The notes: generated from the sequence alone by a model not told the origin. DNA of 64,000 nt from Chimonanthus salicifolius (GCA_013350335.1 CM023540.1:46917222-46981221), one strand, 5' to 3'. Shown: positions 1 through 12,315, numbered from the stretch's first letter. Numbers and translations: made by a program.

Positions 1-345
1 CTCCAAAATCTGAATAGTTCGCTCAGACTGGCCATCAGTCTGAGGGTGGAATGCCGTACTAAAACAAAGCTGAGTACCCAACTGTTTCTGAAGACTCTGC
101 CAAAACTAAGACAAGAACCTTGAATCACGGTCTGATATAATGGTAGCTGGTATTCCATGTAACTTGATTATCCTATCCATGTATAGTTTAGCCAAGCTTT
201 CCATAGGATCCGTAATTTTCATAGCAATGAAGTGAGCTGATTTCGTCAGTCTATCAACCACTACCAAACTGCATCGTTACCTTTTTGTGATTTTGGCAAC
301 CCAGTAACGAAATCCATGGTAATATTATCCCACTTCCACTCGATT
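1..345 (-). pseudogene. Ty3/gypsy integrase fragment, runs off left edge
   Basis: Read on the minus strand this is the core of a plant Ty3/gypsy integrase. It starts near 345 with EWKWDNITMDFVTGLP, passes through DRLTKSAHF, and ends at the window edge with [17 protein letters not shown]. The two catalytic aspartate contexts (MDF and SDRD) are visible and the glutamate context (DGQSERT) lies at the edge. The frame is broken twice: a base is missing near 268, where WVVVDR is expected, and a TAG interrupts the segment after SRFLS near 115. The rest of the element lies beyond position 1. The 5' border near 345 is abrupt and runs into AT-rich DNA, so the copy is truncated. It is clearly non-functional. 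Confidence 0.85.
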
Positions 346-889
346 TAATAAAAATATTAATTCTCATAAAATTGTTAATATGTCAGTTTACCCCTACTTA
401 CAGTTACTCATACTTAAGGGTAACCCCCTTAAAATTTACCCTTCATCCAAATGCATCATGTTGAAAATATTGACACATTTTTAAAATAAATTTCAAAAAG
501 AATTAAATTGTTAATTACTTGAAATATATTATTTTTTAATTATAAATATATTTTTTTGAAAGATTTTATTTTTATAATATGTAATTGATAAAGAGAGGAA
601 GACAAGGGGTAGGGTATTGTGAATACCCCAACCTCCAAAAGGGTATTAAAAAAATGAGATGAGGGGTAAATTTTCAAAATTTTACCCTCACCCCCGTTTG
701 GTAACAAGGGGTTACGGGTTACCCGCTCTTATCCCCATCCAAACGCAGCCTAAGATTCTGTTCGACTCCGGTGACGATGCATGGACAACACACACTTCAA
801 ACGTCTTTTTCTGGCCAAGAATTTTTTTTTATTAGAAAATGACAATCTTCTTTTAAAAAATATGCAACTCATTATCGCTGGAATAACTC
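346..889. other. AT-rich non-coding stretch, possible MITE debris
   Basis: No gene is visible. Between about 410 and 750 there are GGGTAA/TTACCC-rich ends with CATCCAAAYGCA motifs, which resemble the termini of small DNA transposons. I could not find a convincing inverted repeat or target duplication. Confidence 0.3.
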
Positions 890-1166
890 CCAATATCAAA
901 ACTTACAACTTACTAGCAGGCAGCAAATAAAAAAGAAAATATGATTTTAAAATTACAAAAAAAAATGAAAGAATTTTTTTTTAACAAAGGATACTAAATA
1001 TTTAGTTAAAATGAGAAAATAATGATGTATATTTCTTCCACATATAATTGCACATAAATTTCACAAATTGCTTTCCAATTTGAAAAAAAAATATAAAGGG
1101 AATAAATAGAAAAAAGAAAACCCTCAAGAAGATATCCAGTTGCTGCAACTTCCAAGATCAATCACT
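890..1166 (-). repeat. Truncated copy of the MADS-box gene 3' end
   Basis: This stretch aligns by eye with 9940-10250. Shared blocks include CAATATCAAAACTTACAACTT at the start, TAATGATGTAYATTTCTTCCA in the middle, and CCTCAAGAAGATATCCA at the end. At 10209-10250 the last block encodes the final residues of the MADS gene, so this is a relic of its 3' end and downstream sequence. No MADS domain is present here. It is probably a segmental duplication remnant. The downstream 1167-1957 is AT-rich and I see nothing recognisable in it. Confidence 0.7.
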
Positions 1167-1957
1167 TAAAAAAAATTCATCATTTTGTTACTCTACTATA
1201 GTTGTTTTAAATTATTCATAATGTGATAATTTCTATCTTTGAGAGTTGGTTCTCTCATTCAAGGCATGTAGCATTCTCCGTCATCCTGATTTTATCTATT
1301 TGTCTTTTATTTATTATTTAACTCCGCACTCTAAAGAATATGGGAGGCGGCATCACTTCTGTTTTATAAAATAAATAACTTTTTAAATCAGATGGTTCAA
1401 TGGACGCATTCTAATGAGTACAATACTCTTTTCTTTTCATGATACTTCATTAATTAATAATGAAATAATATAATGTTTCCCTTGCTAATATATGAAAGCC
1501 TAAATCATCGTTAGCATAGCAATAATATATTATTATCTTATTAGAGTCGACTTTCAAATTTAATCAGACCAAGACACAGACTAGTTTAATAAAAAAAAAT
1601 TGAATTACTTAACATTTAGAATCTTAGACAGTCCACTCCAAATTTCTTCGATTTACTTCAACAAGGCATGTTTGAATTGGTTTGGCAATCAATTTAAAAA
1701 TCATTGATAACAACTTAATTAAATCTTTTTAATTGACAATTGTTTTTCAGAGTAATATTCTGCAGCAAAAAGAAAACTTCTGTATAAAGAGTAAAAGAGT
1801 GGAGTTATTATGAGGTCAGAAACTAAAGAATTGGAATATTAAAAGTTCTTTTCATTCTTGAATTAACAATGCCCAAAAATCAATGCTGAACATAGTGAAA
1901 AGAGAAAAAAAGAAAAAAAACACGAAAGATCTAGAAGTTTGTGAGTCAACTTGAAGA

Positions 1958-2108
1958 AAAAAGGGGCACCAGATGTGCAAGTATAACGCTTAGGAGGATG
2001 CCCCACACCCATACAGGATGCATTCAGTTATCGCCGCTTGGGACTTGAACTAATGAATCTCCCACTTTCTGATGCATGAAGTAATCAGTTGAGCTATCCA
2101 ACATTCGG
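1958..2108 (-). mobile_element. tRNA-derived SINE
   Basis: On the minus strand the head resembles a degenerate tRNA gene. A box A-like TAGCTCAACTGA lies at 2086-2097 and a box B-like AGTTCAAGTCC near 2040-2051, about 35 bp apart, as in RNA polymerase III promoters. A non-tRNA body follows, ending in a run of T residues near 1960. Imperfect A/G-rich direct repeats flank the unit (AAGAAAAAAG near 1953 and again near 2110). No cloverleaf can be drawn over the body, so it is a SINE and not a working tRNA gene. Confidence 0.65.
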
Positions 2109-2351
2109 TAAAGAAAAAAAGAGAAAATAGACAAACAAAAACTGCTACTCCAATATACCCAGGAAGAGCTCAAAGACTGAAAGTAAAACTAAGAAAATAA
2201 ATTAAGTTAAGTCACCACATTCTTTCTAGGCACGTGAGATGTAATTGATAGAGATATTTTTTAATTCTACGAGAAGAGAAGCCCATGATGCACACTTGGC
2301 AAAAACTCTAGTAGATCAAGTTAAGTTGACCAACTATATCATACTTTTAGT

Positions 2352-2673
2352 TATGGCTGAAATCGGGCCGAGGACCCGACCCGAACTTTTGACCCAGACG
2401 TCTTGACTCGACCCGACCCGACCCGAATTATAACCCGACTCAACCGGAACCAATCCGACCCTCATTTTGAACCTACTTTAGCCTACTTTTTACCAGGATC
2501 GAGTCGGATTAACTTAAAAATTTCTCAACCCAACTCTACCCGAATTCAATGCGAGTTTCTGACTTCTCAACTCAACTTGACCCGCTAATCCGACTTTCAT
2601 AACCTGACCCGCATGATTTTCGGGTTGGCTCATGCGGGCTCGAGCCGAAACCCAACCCGAGTTTCACCCCCTA
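2352..2673. mobile_element. hAT-type MITE (322 bp) with GACCCG-rich ends
   Basis: The termini are TATGGCTGAAA and, read inward from the right, TAGGGGTGAAA. The flanking 8-bp duplications are CTTTTAGT (2344-2351) and TTTTTAGT (2674-2681), with seven of eight bases matching. An 8-bp duplication and TA(G)GG-like ends are hAT hallmarks. The body is packed with GACCCGACCC motifs in both orientations near the ends, as in the larger element at 23673-28936, which suggests one transposase mobilised both. No coding capacity. The following 2682-3294 has no recognisable feature. Confidence 0.7.
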
Positions 2674-3294
2674 TTTTTAGTTGATTGCATGTGATGCTCC
2701 ATTTTAATTATTTTATCAGTACTTGAAAACTGGCTGCAATCAGAGGAAAAAAATGGAGCTGAGGCTTTTTTTTAATGCTGTTGTTACTCAAAAGACTAGT
2801 ATTTTAATTTTCTTTGCATCTTGTCAAAGTTCGAATTTATATTATCTCAGTTGGATCTTTTACATGATAAGAAAAAAGGATTTACATATTTCACAACATA
2901 TTTAAAACATATGAACATACACAACATCCATGTTTCAACAAATTTTCTGGACAAAGTTACATGTTCTTAAAGTTGGTTTCAGATATTGATTCATACCAAA
3001 ATGTCAGTCTTAAAAGAAACCCACAATTATTATTGACTGATATTTTGGTGCACACAGTGTCCATAGTCCACAAAATACTTATTGCTAATATATAGACAAC
3101 ATATTGATTTTTTTTTCATATTGGTTTATGAAAAATCCTACAAATATCAGTTAATTTTGAATCTACGGTGCCATCAGACCATAGATTTTGATTTACCAGA
3201 GCTTGACGGCTATGGCTAGTTAAATACACACAAATATTTCAGTTTAGGAACATATAATTCCTCAAAAAGAAAAGTTCTCTGGTAGTTTTCTGCA

Positions 3295-6200
3295 TGATAT
3301 GGTGGCCATCCTACCAAAGCGAAGTCTATAACTTACCACAAAGTGATACTTCCCATATCAAATGGGGCCTACATAACACAACTACCACCAAATATCAGTT
3401 TTCGTGATCTTTCATGGCCTAAAAACCAAACCTACCACATGTGTGGTACTTCTCACTAATAGCGAGGCCTGAAACTACCACCGTCGTGGTCATCATAAAA
3501 GATCACGGCTAACACCTCCATACCCATCCCATGAATATGAAGTTGACATGCTCAATGCCATATCTACTATGCATCATCTCTATCATCATGGCGCATGTTA
3601 TGAATCATATTAACATGCCATGAGTAAAATCATTGCCATCATTCTAAACACGATTATAATCTCAATTTGACATAAACATCATGTACATATTTTAAAACAT
3701 CAAAATCAATCTCAACAATATCCCACATGCATAATAATAATTCATATCACAATATTATTACTATGACAACACTATATCATAAATCCATCTTAATAACATA
3801 AAAATAACTCTATAATAGACAATAAAACATCCATCCAATACGAACATAATTATTGGACCTTTCAACAAGGTTAGCGGCTAATTTCCAACTATCCGGGCAG
3901 AGTCCCTCACGGCCATTAGAACATTTAGCATATCCCCTTACATTACTATGAGTAAGCACCGGATTATAACCACTATTCTAAAATATAACTCAGTATATTT
4001 CCTAGATCCAATATTACATTCCAAGTACATGCCATACAATATTATTTTCTATTGCTCAATCATACAAATAACATACATAATTTTCATGCTCGATAAATGT
4101 ACAAAGTATTATTTTCCCTCACATAAAAAGCTCGTGAAGTGTAGGTGATAAATCAAAGCGCATTCCTACTTGAAATCATTCAATAGAACGCCCAGGAAGT
4201 GCTGCACATTTATTTAAAGGTTTCAAGTAGTATTAACACATGAATTATTAAGTCCCTCTTAATAGTTCATATTAAATAAATGTGAGGTATGTTGATGTCC
4301 CAACTATAATCTACGGTCTTCCTAAGGTTCAAGGAGACGGTGAAAGTTGAATCTATAAATTACATGCTCGAACCATGCCTACATACAGCCTAATGAATAA
4401 GTAACTGTTCTTTTAAGTTACTAATAAATCTTACTCAAAAAAAAAAAAAACAAATTATAAATAGCTCAAGTTGTAGTTTCAAAATATTAAATGGTTTGAC
4501 TTAATGTAAAAATCCAAGATGTCAAATCGATAATACTTTTAGTTAAGTAGGATGAAATAAGATAAAATAAAAGAGGGAAAACCATCTTGTAAATACTGTC
4601 ACAATGCTGACACTTGGGATATGAAATACATCTTTTATATACATATTTTGAAATCCCTTGCATTTATTAGGGAAAGTAATTATATAAATATAATTGGAGT
4701 CATTACTCCTATTAAAACAATTACTTGAAATAAAACAGTGAGGGTTCCCTAAATTTGCTATCATACATGAATCGTGTATAGAAGTAATTAGTAATAAAAT
4801 CATGAAATCAATTTGAATGGCCTATGTTGTTGTCCAAAGGATAAAAATGTTAAAACCAAAGAATCATTACCTACAAGATTCATTTGAAAAGAAGAATGTC
4901 CTCTATAGTTCATAACAAGTCTAAGGTAACCACATTCTCAGATTCTAACTTGAGAGCAAGCCACGGGAAACACCAACAAGTGGTCGAGGTATAGTGTTGG
5001 CAGCAATCAATTTGAGAGGGATATAAGATGAGTCTAAGTTGGGACTGATATATATAGGAACTTAAGAAAATTACATAGGAACTTAAGAAAATTACGGTAA
5101 GATGAGAGGTACATGATTGTGGAATTGAGTATTTAAACAATGAAGTCCAATACTAAAATTGGCCTCATTTAACTGGTTTTGACTACAAATCAGTCCACTA
5201 CAAGACTTTAATGAAACCACAAATCTAAGTTATTTAAATCAAACAAAATCATAAAACCAAAATCCAATTTAATAAAGTGGACTTAAAATAAACAGTAAAA
5301 AAAATAGGCTAAGTAAGAAATTACTCTTTGAAGCAAGGAGGGGTTTAATCATCAAAGCATCTGAACCAATACTTTAAAATACATAAATTAAAAGAAACAT
5401 GGAGGAAATTATTTTGATAGAAGTTGGGTTCAAGCTAAAACATAAAAATATTTATATATGAATAATTATATTTATATATGTATAGTTATATTTATATATG
5501 TATTATATGTTTTAAACTCACACTTTACTTTTAATGAAGAGTCTTAATAAAATTCTACAAGTCTAAAAAGAATCATAAATCATTTAATCAAACCAAAGGG
5601 GACGTACTGCATGTAGTATTTAATCATTTAATCATAAATTCTACAGTTTTGGAAATGACCAAGGGACGGTGGTTCTAGTCTACAAACAGTCTCGGCTTAG
5701 GATGACTTCAGGACTGATGTGAGGTGGGTAAGGGATCAACCAAATTCGATTGAATGAAGGGTTCAAGCAGCAAATCTGTAAAGTTTTTAGCAGCAACTTT
5801 AATGGTTTTGGGGGATCAGAGAAGAGGGAGGGATCTGAGTATAAAATAATAAAGAAGAGAGAAAGATAAGAAGATTTTAAAGAAAATCCACATACCCGGA
5901 AGAAGAACGAGAGGGAACAAAATCTGAACTGATTGTTGCCGATGTCTCTGCAGGTCGCTGGTCTTCGTCGACTATCGGAGCAAGGGTGAGAGATCTCGAA
6001 AATAAAGATGAGGGTTTGCCGAAATCACATGGATTTATAGAGAAGAGGGAGTCGGCTAGGTTGTCCTGAAAATCCTGGGATTGAGAGATGGAGATGGAAG
6101 AGGATTTTAATGGAGATAGGAGATGCCATCTTTGGAGAAGGAGAGAAGAAAGGGAATCGGATTTTGGAGAAATTTCCATCGTAAGGTAAGATAGGGGTTA

Positions 6201-6515
6201 CCCTTTTTTTTTAAGAAGTAGAGGAGAAGAAGGAAAGTAAAAGGAAAGGGAAAGGGAAGAAAATAAAAGGGAAAACAAGAGACGGAATATGGTGGGATTT
6301 AGAAGGAATAAAAGAGTCGTGGGTCTCTAAAGGGGCCCACTCGGGTTTGGGTGTCTATATTTTATTAATTCATTGATTATTGATTATATTCAAGTTTATT
6401 AAAATTTAAACTTAATTATTGATCCAGTAGTTTAATTATTTATTTACAAAAAATCAAATTTTAATTTATCAGTTTGAATTTAATTAACATCTCAACTAAA
6501 TAAACTAGTAGATTC
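3295..6515 (-). mobile_element. Truncated long LTR, family 1 (copy A)
   Basis: The reverse complement matches the long LTR at 47968-52052 over most of its length. The block at 3300-3600 mirrors 50990-51300, with shared phrases such as GAAGTACCACTCTGT and GGCCCCATTTGATATGGGAAG, and 5880-6340 mirrors 48470-48850. Both outer ends are missing, so no TG...CA termini or target duplication remain. A short open frame at 5877-6179 (minus) matches one at 48589-48849 and probably belongs to the transcribed leader of the LTR. There is no retroviral protein domain. Confidence 0.75.
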
Positions 6516-7744
6516 TGGTTATGTACTGACAGCATTTCCTGTGTAGTTCTTATGGTTGAAATATTTCTTGCTCCCTTCATTTTAGAGCCTTCTGCTTGTC
6601 ATGCTATGAACACTCCTAGTGCTCTATTTTCTTGAAATCCCATGCTAAAAAGAGGGAAATTATTGAGGTTGTAAAATAGCAAAATTGGTGGTGCATTCTG
6701 AATCACGATCAACACAGCACCAAATTTTCACACAATCAGAAGCATCAATACCAAAAAAAAATATTAAACTTGGACAAACAATCACTAATTTTTCAGTTGA
6801 TCCTTCACAATCTATGATAGGATATTAAGTAAGAATAAGTTTAATAGCACAAACAAGTAGCCACAATATCAGAAAAACTCAGTTTTTGAAGTGTCTATGG
6901 AAACCCCATTGCACATTTATTGATCTCTGAAATGGTCAAGAGTAAAGGGAACTTCAGTTTACAAAGCATGAAGGCATCAAATGTTGTTGTTAAGGCATCA
7001 AATACAAATTCATTTCTTAAAATGTCAACTTCAAATAAACTTTGGTAAGAATTCATGCTCAATGAGTTAAATGAAATTTACTTACCTGATTTCACTTTAC
7101 TGACCTGATTTCTAAGCCATAGCCATGCAAATCAAGCCATAAACGTTTGGGCACTGATATCTAATGAACACAGAGAAATGTAACTTATCCAAGCAAAGAG
7201 AGGAAACAGATCTCCAACTTTCAGAATACTTCAATTCCCTTTTCTAGAGTGTAAGGTCATTTGGTAATTATTACAATTCTCTCTCTCTCTGTTTTTTTTG
7301 AAAGGTTAACAAATTGTATTAAATTAAATTGACTACAAATACAATAAAAAGTGCACAGCACAAGTAACCCCACTTCTTCACAAAGCATAGATCTCACCTA
7401 AATCAGCATTGACTTTGCCCTCTACCATCAAACTCGCATAAATCCTCCTTTTTGCTTACTTTTATCTTTAAAATACTATATATACCTTCATAGAAGAGAG
7501 AAGACATCCATATCCTTTACAAAGCCTCCTGTCATCTTCTTGGCTTGCCCTAATGTAAGACACACAACTCAACTGAGTCTTTTGCTTGACTCAGTGTCTT
7601 GTTCAAGTCAGGCAAGAACTTGCTTCCAAAATTGTGTTTTCCTCGAGAAAGTTGATTTAACTGTTGAGTCGACTCTGCTGAGTCAACTCTGTTAACATTG
7701 AGTTTTGGAATCATGTTCTATAGCCACAGTGATTGCCTGCTCTC
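6516..7744. other. No recognisable gene
   Basis: Moderately AT-rich sequence with a short CT run near 7280. It lies between the truncated LTR and the decayed membrane-protein gene and could be the old intron or upstream sequence of that gene. I see no ORF, repeat or RNA gene I can support. Confidence 0.3.
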
Positions 7745-8770
7745 AGGTTCATCCAGTGGCCGTTGCTGGAAAATTTCATAGAGTCTTATGTGGAGGATTT
7801 AAGAGTTTCCTGGGCAACCCAGTACTAATCATGCATTGACATGAATAATTGGGGTGGACCTTTGTATTTCTGTGATCATTCTACCATATCTAAAGGGTGG
7901 TCTAACTTGCTGTCCATCCTTTCCATTCTTGAATAAATTCTGCATCGTCCTTTTTAGTAGAATGAGGCTTCAACCAAACACCAAAATAGATCCTTCACCC
8001 TCTGCAAGTCCTCCCAGAAAGCTTCCCTCTTTGACCAGTCATTTGGCACAAACATACTTTGATTTTGTCCTGGAAATTGGAAGTATGTCATTGTAATTCA
8101 ATTTCATTTTTCCACTTTCTCATCAGATTTAGACATTTGGTTACATTGTTCTGATTTGCAACTGAGCACCTTGTGGGTCTATTTCTGTGATTATCATAAT
8201 GAATATTGCTACTTAGTCTGTATCTTCTCCATTTGTCCTGGTTCTGGCACTGGACTAATACATGTACCTCCACTGGACTCTCAAGGTGGTTACCCTCTCT
8301 TGCCATTAAATGATATTGTCAGCTCTTTTTATCCTTCTCTTTCATTCTTATGTTTTTTTAGTACGGTTTCTTTGTTTCATTATGTGGCATAATTCTCTTG
8401 ATGTTGGTCCAACTCAAACACATTGTCACCTTGTTGCTTCCATTGCCTTTCAGATCAAAACTCCTTTTATTTTACTTTTTAAATTACTGTCCACAGCATA
8501 GGTTCATGCATTTAGGAATCTGTTCCTTTTCAATGATGCAGAAACTCTTTTCACTTCTGGCAGAGTTTGTTATTCATTTGGTTTAGCAGTCTTTGTATTT
8601 GATTATACTTATCATTTTGTTACTGGTCAAGCAAAGACCCCAATTTTTTTTCTATATAGGGCCTTCCAATGAAAGTAAACAGAACAGTGATGGGATCCAT
8701 CTGTTAAGACAGACTCCATCAGTTCTTCACAATTTGACATTTTTTATTAAAAAAAATGGAATTCATCATT
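7745..8770 (+). pseudogene. Decayed multi-pass membrane protein gene
   Basis: Several hydrophobic protein segments follow each other in different frames and read as one protein. First comes FIESYVEDLRVSWATQY (about 7776), then NNWGGPLYFCDHSTISKGW, then SFPFLNKFCIVLFSRMRLQP. PSLTSHLAQTYFDFVLEIGS follows near 8030, LSTLWVYFCDYHNEYCYLV near 8160, and GGYPLLPLNDIVSSFYPSLS near 8285. Last are THCHLVASIAFQIKTPF and LYLIILIILLLVKQRPQFFF near 8595. In-frame stops and shifts separate them. At least four segments could be membrane helices. I do not recognise the family. The original TGA stop appears to lie exactly where the palindromic element inserted, since ATT-CAT-CAT-TGA is split at 8770. Confident as coding-derived, not on function. 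Confidence 0.5.
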
Positions 8771-9921
8771 GGCAGCCCATTTAGACACCAGGGTTTTTTT
8801 GGGTTACCAGACACCCATTTTCAAAATTTTCGGTGAAATTACCAGTTTTACCCTCCCGCTTTAAATCCTTCTAACGATTCTGCAAGTTCATTTTTGAATC
8901 ATTCGAATGATTCTGATCATTCGAAGGATCAGCCACAGTTTATTGCTGATCCTTCGAATGATTAGAATCATTCGAAGGATCAATTTGATCATTCGAATGA
9001 ATACAATGATAAATAATAAAATTTTATTTAAAACTTTAAAGTTATTTTCTAAGCACTGTGTATTTCCAAAATTTCTCAAATTGAATATTCGAACTAATTA
9101 CGATAACATGATAAAAATATTTTAACACTTCAAAGTCTTTTGACACTTCCAAATGCTTAAAATACAGTGTTTTACAAATAAGGGTATCCCTAGGCTGTGT
9201 CCAAAACACATTTGGAAGTGTCAAAAGACCTTGAAGTGTTAAAGTATTTTTATCAGGTTATCGTAATTAGTCTGGATATTTAATTTGAGAAATTTTAGAA
9301 ATACACAGTGCTTAACAAATAAATGTCTATGTTGACTATGCTATAATAAAATATTCTTTAAAACATAGACAGTTATTTTTTAAGCACGGTGTATTTCTAA
9401 AATTTCTCAAATTGAATATTCGGACTAATTACGATAACCTGATAAAAATACTTTAACACTTTAAGGTCTTTTGACACTTCCAAATGTGTTTTAGACACAG
9501 CCTTAGGGATACCCTTATTTGTAAAACACTGTATTTTAAGCATTTGGAAGTGTCAAAAGACTTTGAAGTGTTAAAGTATTTTTATCATGTTATCATAATT
9601 AGTTCGAATATTCAATTTGAGAAATTTTGAAAATACACAGTGGCTTAGAAAATAACTTTAAAGTTTTAAATAAAATTTTATTATTTATCATTGTATTCAT
9701 TCGAAGTAACAAATTGATCCTTCGAATTCTAATCATTCGAAGGATCAGCAATAAACTGTGGCTGATCCTTTGAATGATCAGAATCATTCAAATGATTCAA
9801 AAATGAACTGCAGAATCGTTAGAAAGATTTAAAGCGGGAGGGTAAAACGGTAATTTCACTGAAAATTTTGAAAATGGGTGTCTGGTAAAAAAAAAAAACC
9901 CTGGTGTCTAAATGGGCTGCC
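8771..9921. mobile_element. Nested palindromic (foldback) transposon, 1151 bp
   Basis: The ends are GGCAGCCCATTTAGACACC and its inverse, flanked by perfect 8-bp duplications TCATCATT (8763-8770 and 9922-9929). The two arms (8771-9333 and 9361-9921) are inverted copies of each other, leaving a loop of about 27 bp. Each arm is itself folded: a module of about 100 bp occurs four times in alternating orientation at 9054-9155, 9209-9312, 9382-9486 and 9541-9647. The outer arm parts carry a third level of short palindromes built on ATTCGAAKGATC. No transposase is encoded, so it is non-autonomous. The 8-bp duplication suggests the hAT superfamily, although the terminus is not the canonical CAGGG/TAGGG form. 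Confidence 0.85.
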
Positions 9922-10208
9922 TCATCATTGATTGAAAAATGACCAATATCAAATCTTACAACTTACAGCAAGCACCAAATAATAAAGAAAAAAAAATGAA
10001 AGAAAGTTGAACACAGGAAATGAAATGTTTATTAAAATGAGAACAATAATGATGTACATTTCTTCCACAGTTCTACATATAATTGCACATAAATTTCTCA
10101 AATTGCCTTTCAGAAAATTAAAACTCTCAAGAAGACATCCATCTGAACTTCCATGATCAAGATAAGAACTAAAAAGAAAAGGAAGTATGAATAGAAAAGG
10201 GAAAACCC

Positions 10209-11287
10209 TCAAGAAGATATCCACCTGCTGCAATTTCCAAGATCGAGATAAGAGAACACATCAAACGGCTCAGGCTCAGGGTCAGATAATGGCTCTTCCA
10301 CCATCGACAGACATGAATTATTGCCGACGAATGCCGCACCTGAATCATAAGATAGATCCCAAAAGTCATCTAATGGCTCGGATTCATTCATCAGCAGGTC
10401 CACCATGGACTGAATTGGATTACTGTCCAACGGCTCTGGCTCCACAGATATGAGGTTTCTGAAGCCAGATGCCTCGCTTGCATCATAAAACTCTTGCAAG
10501 GGCGCCGGCTCAGATATCGGCGTTAAATCCAATCGCTCAGGTTCATACATCGCCATTTCCACTATTGATAGACAGGTGTTGTCCATGGTGACTTCCGCAC
10601 GCCCATAAGAAGGTTGATCGCAAAACTCATAAATCACCGGTTCAGGCTCAGACATTGGTAGTTCCACCATTGACGGAGATGGGTTGCTGCCGATGGATGC
10701 CTCAGACATTGGCAGTTCCACCACTGATGGAGATGGGTTGCTGCCGATGGATGCCTCAGACATTGGCAGTTCCACCACTGATGGAGATGGGTAGCAGCCG
10801 ATGGATGTCTCAAACATTGGCAGTTCCACCATTGACAGAGCTGGGTTGCCTGCCGCTGGATGCCCCATCTCTGGCCAGCTCCTCGACACGTTTATGTACC
10901 CTCTCTGTCAACCTCTTTCAAACCCTGCAGAAAATCCTCTAACTCTTCCATAGAATTCATGCCTTCCACGTCTACCCCGTCCCACCAATACTGCCCACCA
11001 GTTTTGTTGTTGTTGTTCCCGTGTCCAGAAATCAGGCCGGGAAGCTGGGGTGGTGCTTCAACATCTGAACCACCGGAAACATACCGGTCAATGACGGCAA
11101 TTGCAGATGGCCGCCCAAAAACGTAGGGGTTTCCAGCGGAAGAGAAGACAATAATGGCAATCTCCGCGCCGCAGAGAGTGGCGAGCTCTGATGCCTTCTT
11201 GAAAAGGCCTGCTCTCCTCTTGCTGAAGCAGACATGTCGCTTGTTGGTTTCTTCAATCCTTTTAATTTCGATCCTCCTCCGCCCCAT
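10209..11287 (-). pseudogene. Type I (M-alpha-like) MADS-box gene with a frame break
   Basis: The reading frame starts at 11287 with [17 protein letters not shown], a full SRF-type MADS domain (residues 1-60), including the [15 protein letters not shown] core and [18 protein letters not shown]. That matches AGL62-like M-alpha factors, which bind CArG-box DNA in the nucleus. The frame stops at 10892 (residue 131) inside what should be a helical linker. In another frame the DNA there reads KRVEELARD, typical of these proteins, and in the third frame a long acidic C-terminus runs to 10209 with three and a half 18-residue repeats (unit VELPMSEASIGSNPSP). One or two small indels therefore separate an intact DNA-binding domain from its tail. 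Either a recent pseudogene, or a functional gene with a sequencing error; no introns are needed, as usual for type I MADS genes. Confidence 0.8.
10654..10840 (-). repeat. 54-bp coding tandem repeat in MADS C-terminus
   Basis: Three full units (10654-10707, 10708-10761, 10762-10815) and a partial fourth, nearly identical. Because 54 is a multiple of three the repeat keeps the frame and encodes 18-residue acidic units with SMVELPM. Confidence 0.85.
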
Positions 11288-12315
11288 CTCTCTGTTTCTC
11301 TCTCTCTGAATCTTCTTTCTCAGTTTCTTGATGCCTAAGTTTCTTCTGCTGATAACCCATATGTATACACAGAGAGAGAGAATAAGGACATCGAAGTCGG
11401 TCTTGGTTGCAGGGCGATGAGGCGGTCGGTATTTTGAACGGAAACTTCATCTTACGCAGTTCCGAAGAGCGAAGAGCCTTCTTGAAATTTAAATTCATCG
11501 GGTCTAACTGGCCATGTGTGAGTTGGGTTTTGACCCAATTACTCAAACCCAATTACAATAATTTCATTAATACAGTCTCAAACCCAACCGTTAAAGACCC
11601 AATTACTTAAACAACTCCTCTTTACTCTAATTTTATTACAATACTTTCTGTCCAAACGAATGTTGTAATAGAAAAAAAAAATGCTTTGTTGCAAGGAAAT
11701 TAAAAATAAGTACATCATTAATCATTTTAGTTAGATAAAAAATAAATTTATTCTAATATTATTATTCGAAAAATGAAATACATTTTCAAAATCTTTAAAG
11801 GTTAGAAGCAAGTAACTGCTTTGTTTTATTTTCTTTTTCCACTGGACTAATTTGACCGAGTTCATTTCATTTAAACTTTAAAGTTTAAATGAGCATTGAA
11901 AGTTTGAAACCAAACAAAGTTGCAAAATGATTCTTTGATCAGTAAATTGATCTTTTAAAAAAAGTTTGCTTATTTTATTTTTTTACTTTTTAAATAGATG
12001 TAGTATCTACGACTTTGATTACTGAACCGAACTATCAAAATTTTTGAATTCATCAGTTATTTGATTAAAACAAACTAGCATATTAGCATCTATTTTGAAT
12101 TTCAATAAAAATCGTGTAAGGAAAATGGAAATTTTAAATTCAAAAAGTAAGTACATAGATAAATAAATAAAAATTGTAATAGAATAAGTCACAATTAACT
12201 ATTTTTGTGAGATGAAATAGAATAATTCATTTGATTTAATAGAATAGACATTTTGTGTAAAAAACACATGAAGCGCGAATTTAATTTAAAATTTATTGTC
12301 GTAACTAAGTTTTTA
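11288..12315. other. MADS upstream region and AT-rich spacer
   Basis: 11288-11420 holds CT/GA-rich sequence next to the MADS start codon, plausible as its 5' leader. Around 11510-11600 CCCAATTACT/CAAACCCAA motifs repeat. From 11640 to 12315 the DNA is AT-rich with no gene I can support. Confidence 0.35.

Noticed and set aside
2040..2097. Possible tRNA gene (minus strand)
   Set aside because: Box A and box B motifs are present but stems do not pair and a SINE body follows.
8888..9787. Small frames rich in isoleucine and arginine
   Set aside because: They are translations of the ATTCGAA palindromes in the foldback element.
10655..10942. Plus-strand repetitive frame
   Set aside because: Shadow of the 54-bp repeat in the MADS tail; the minus frame is longer and joins the MADS gene.
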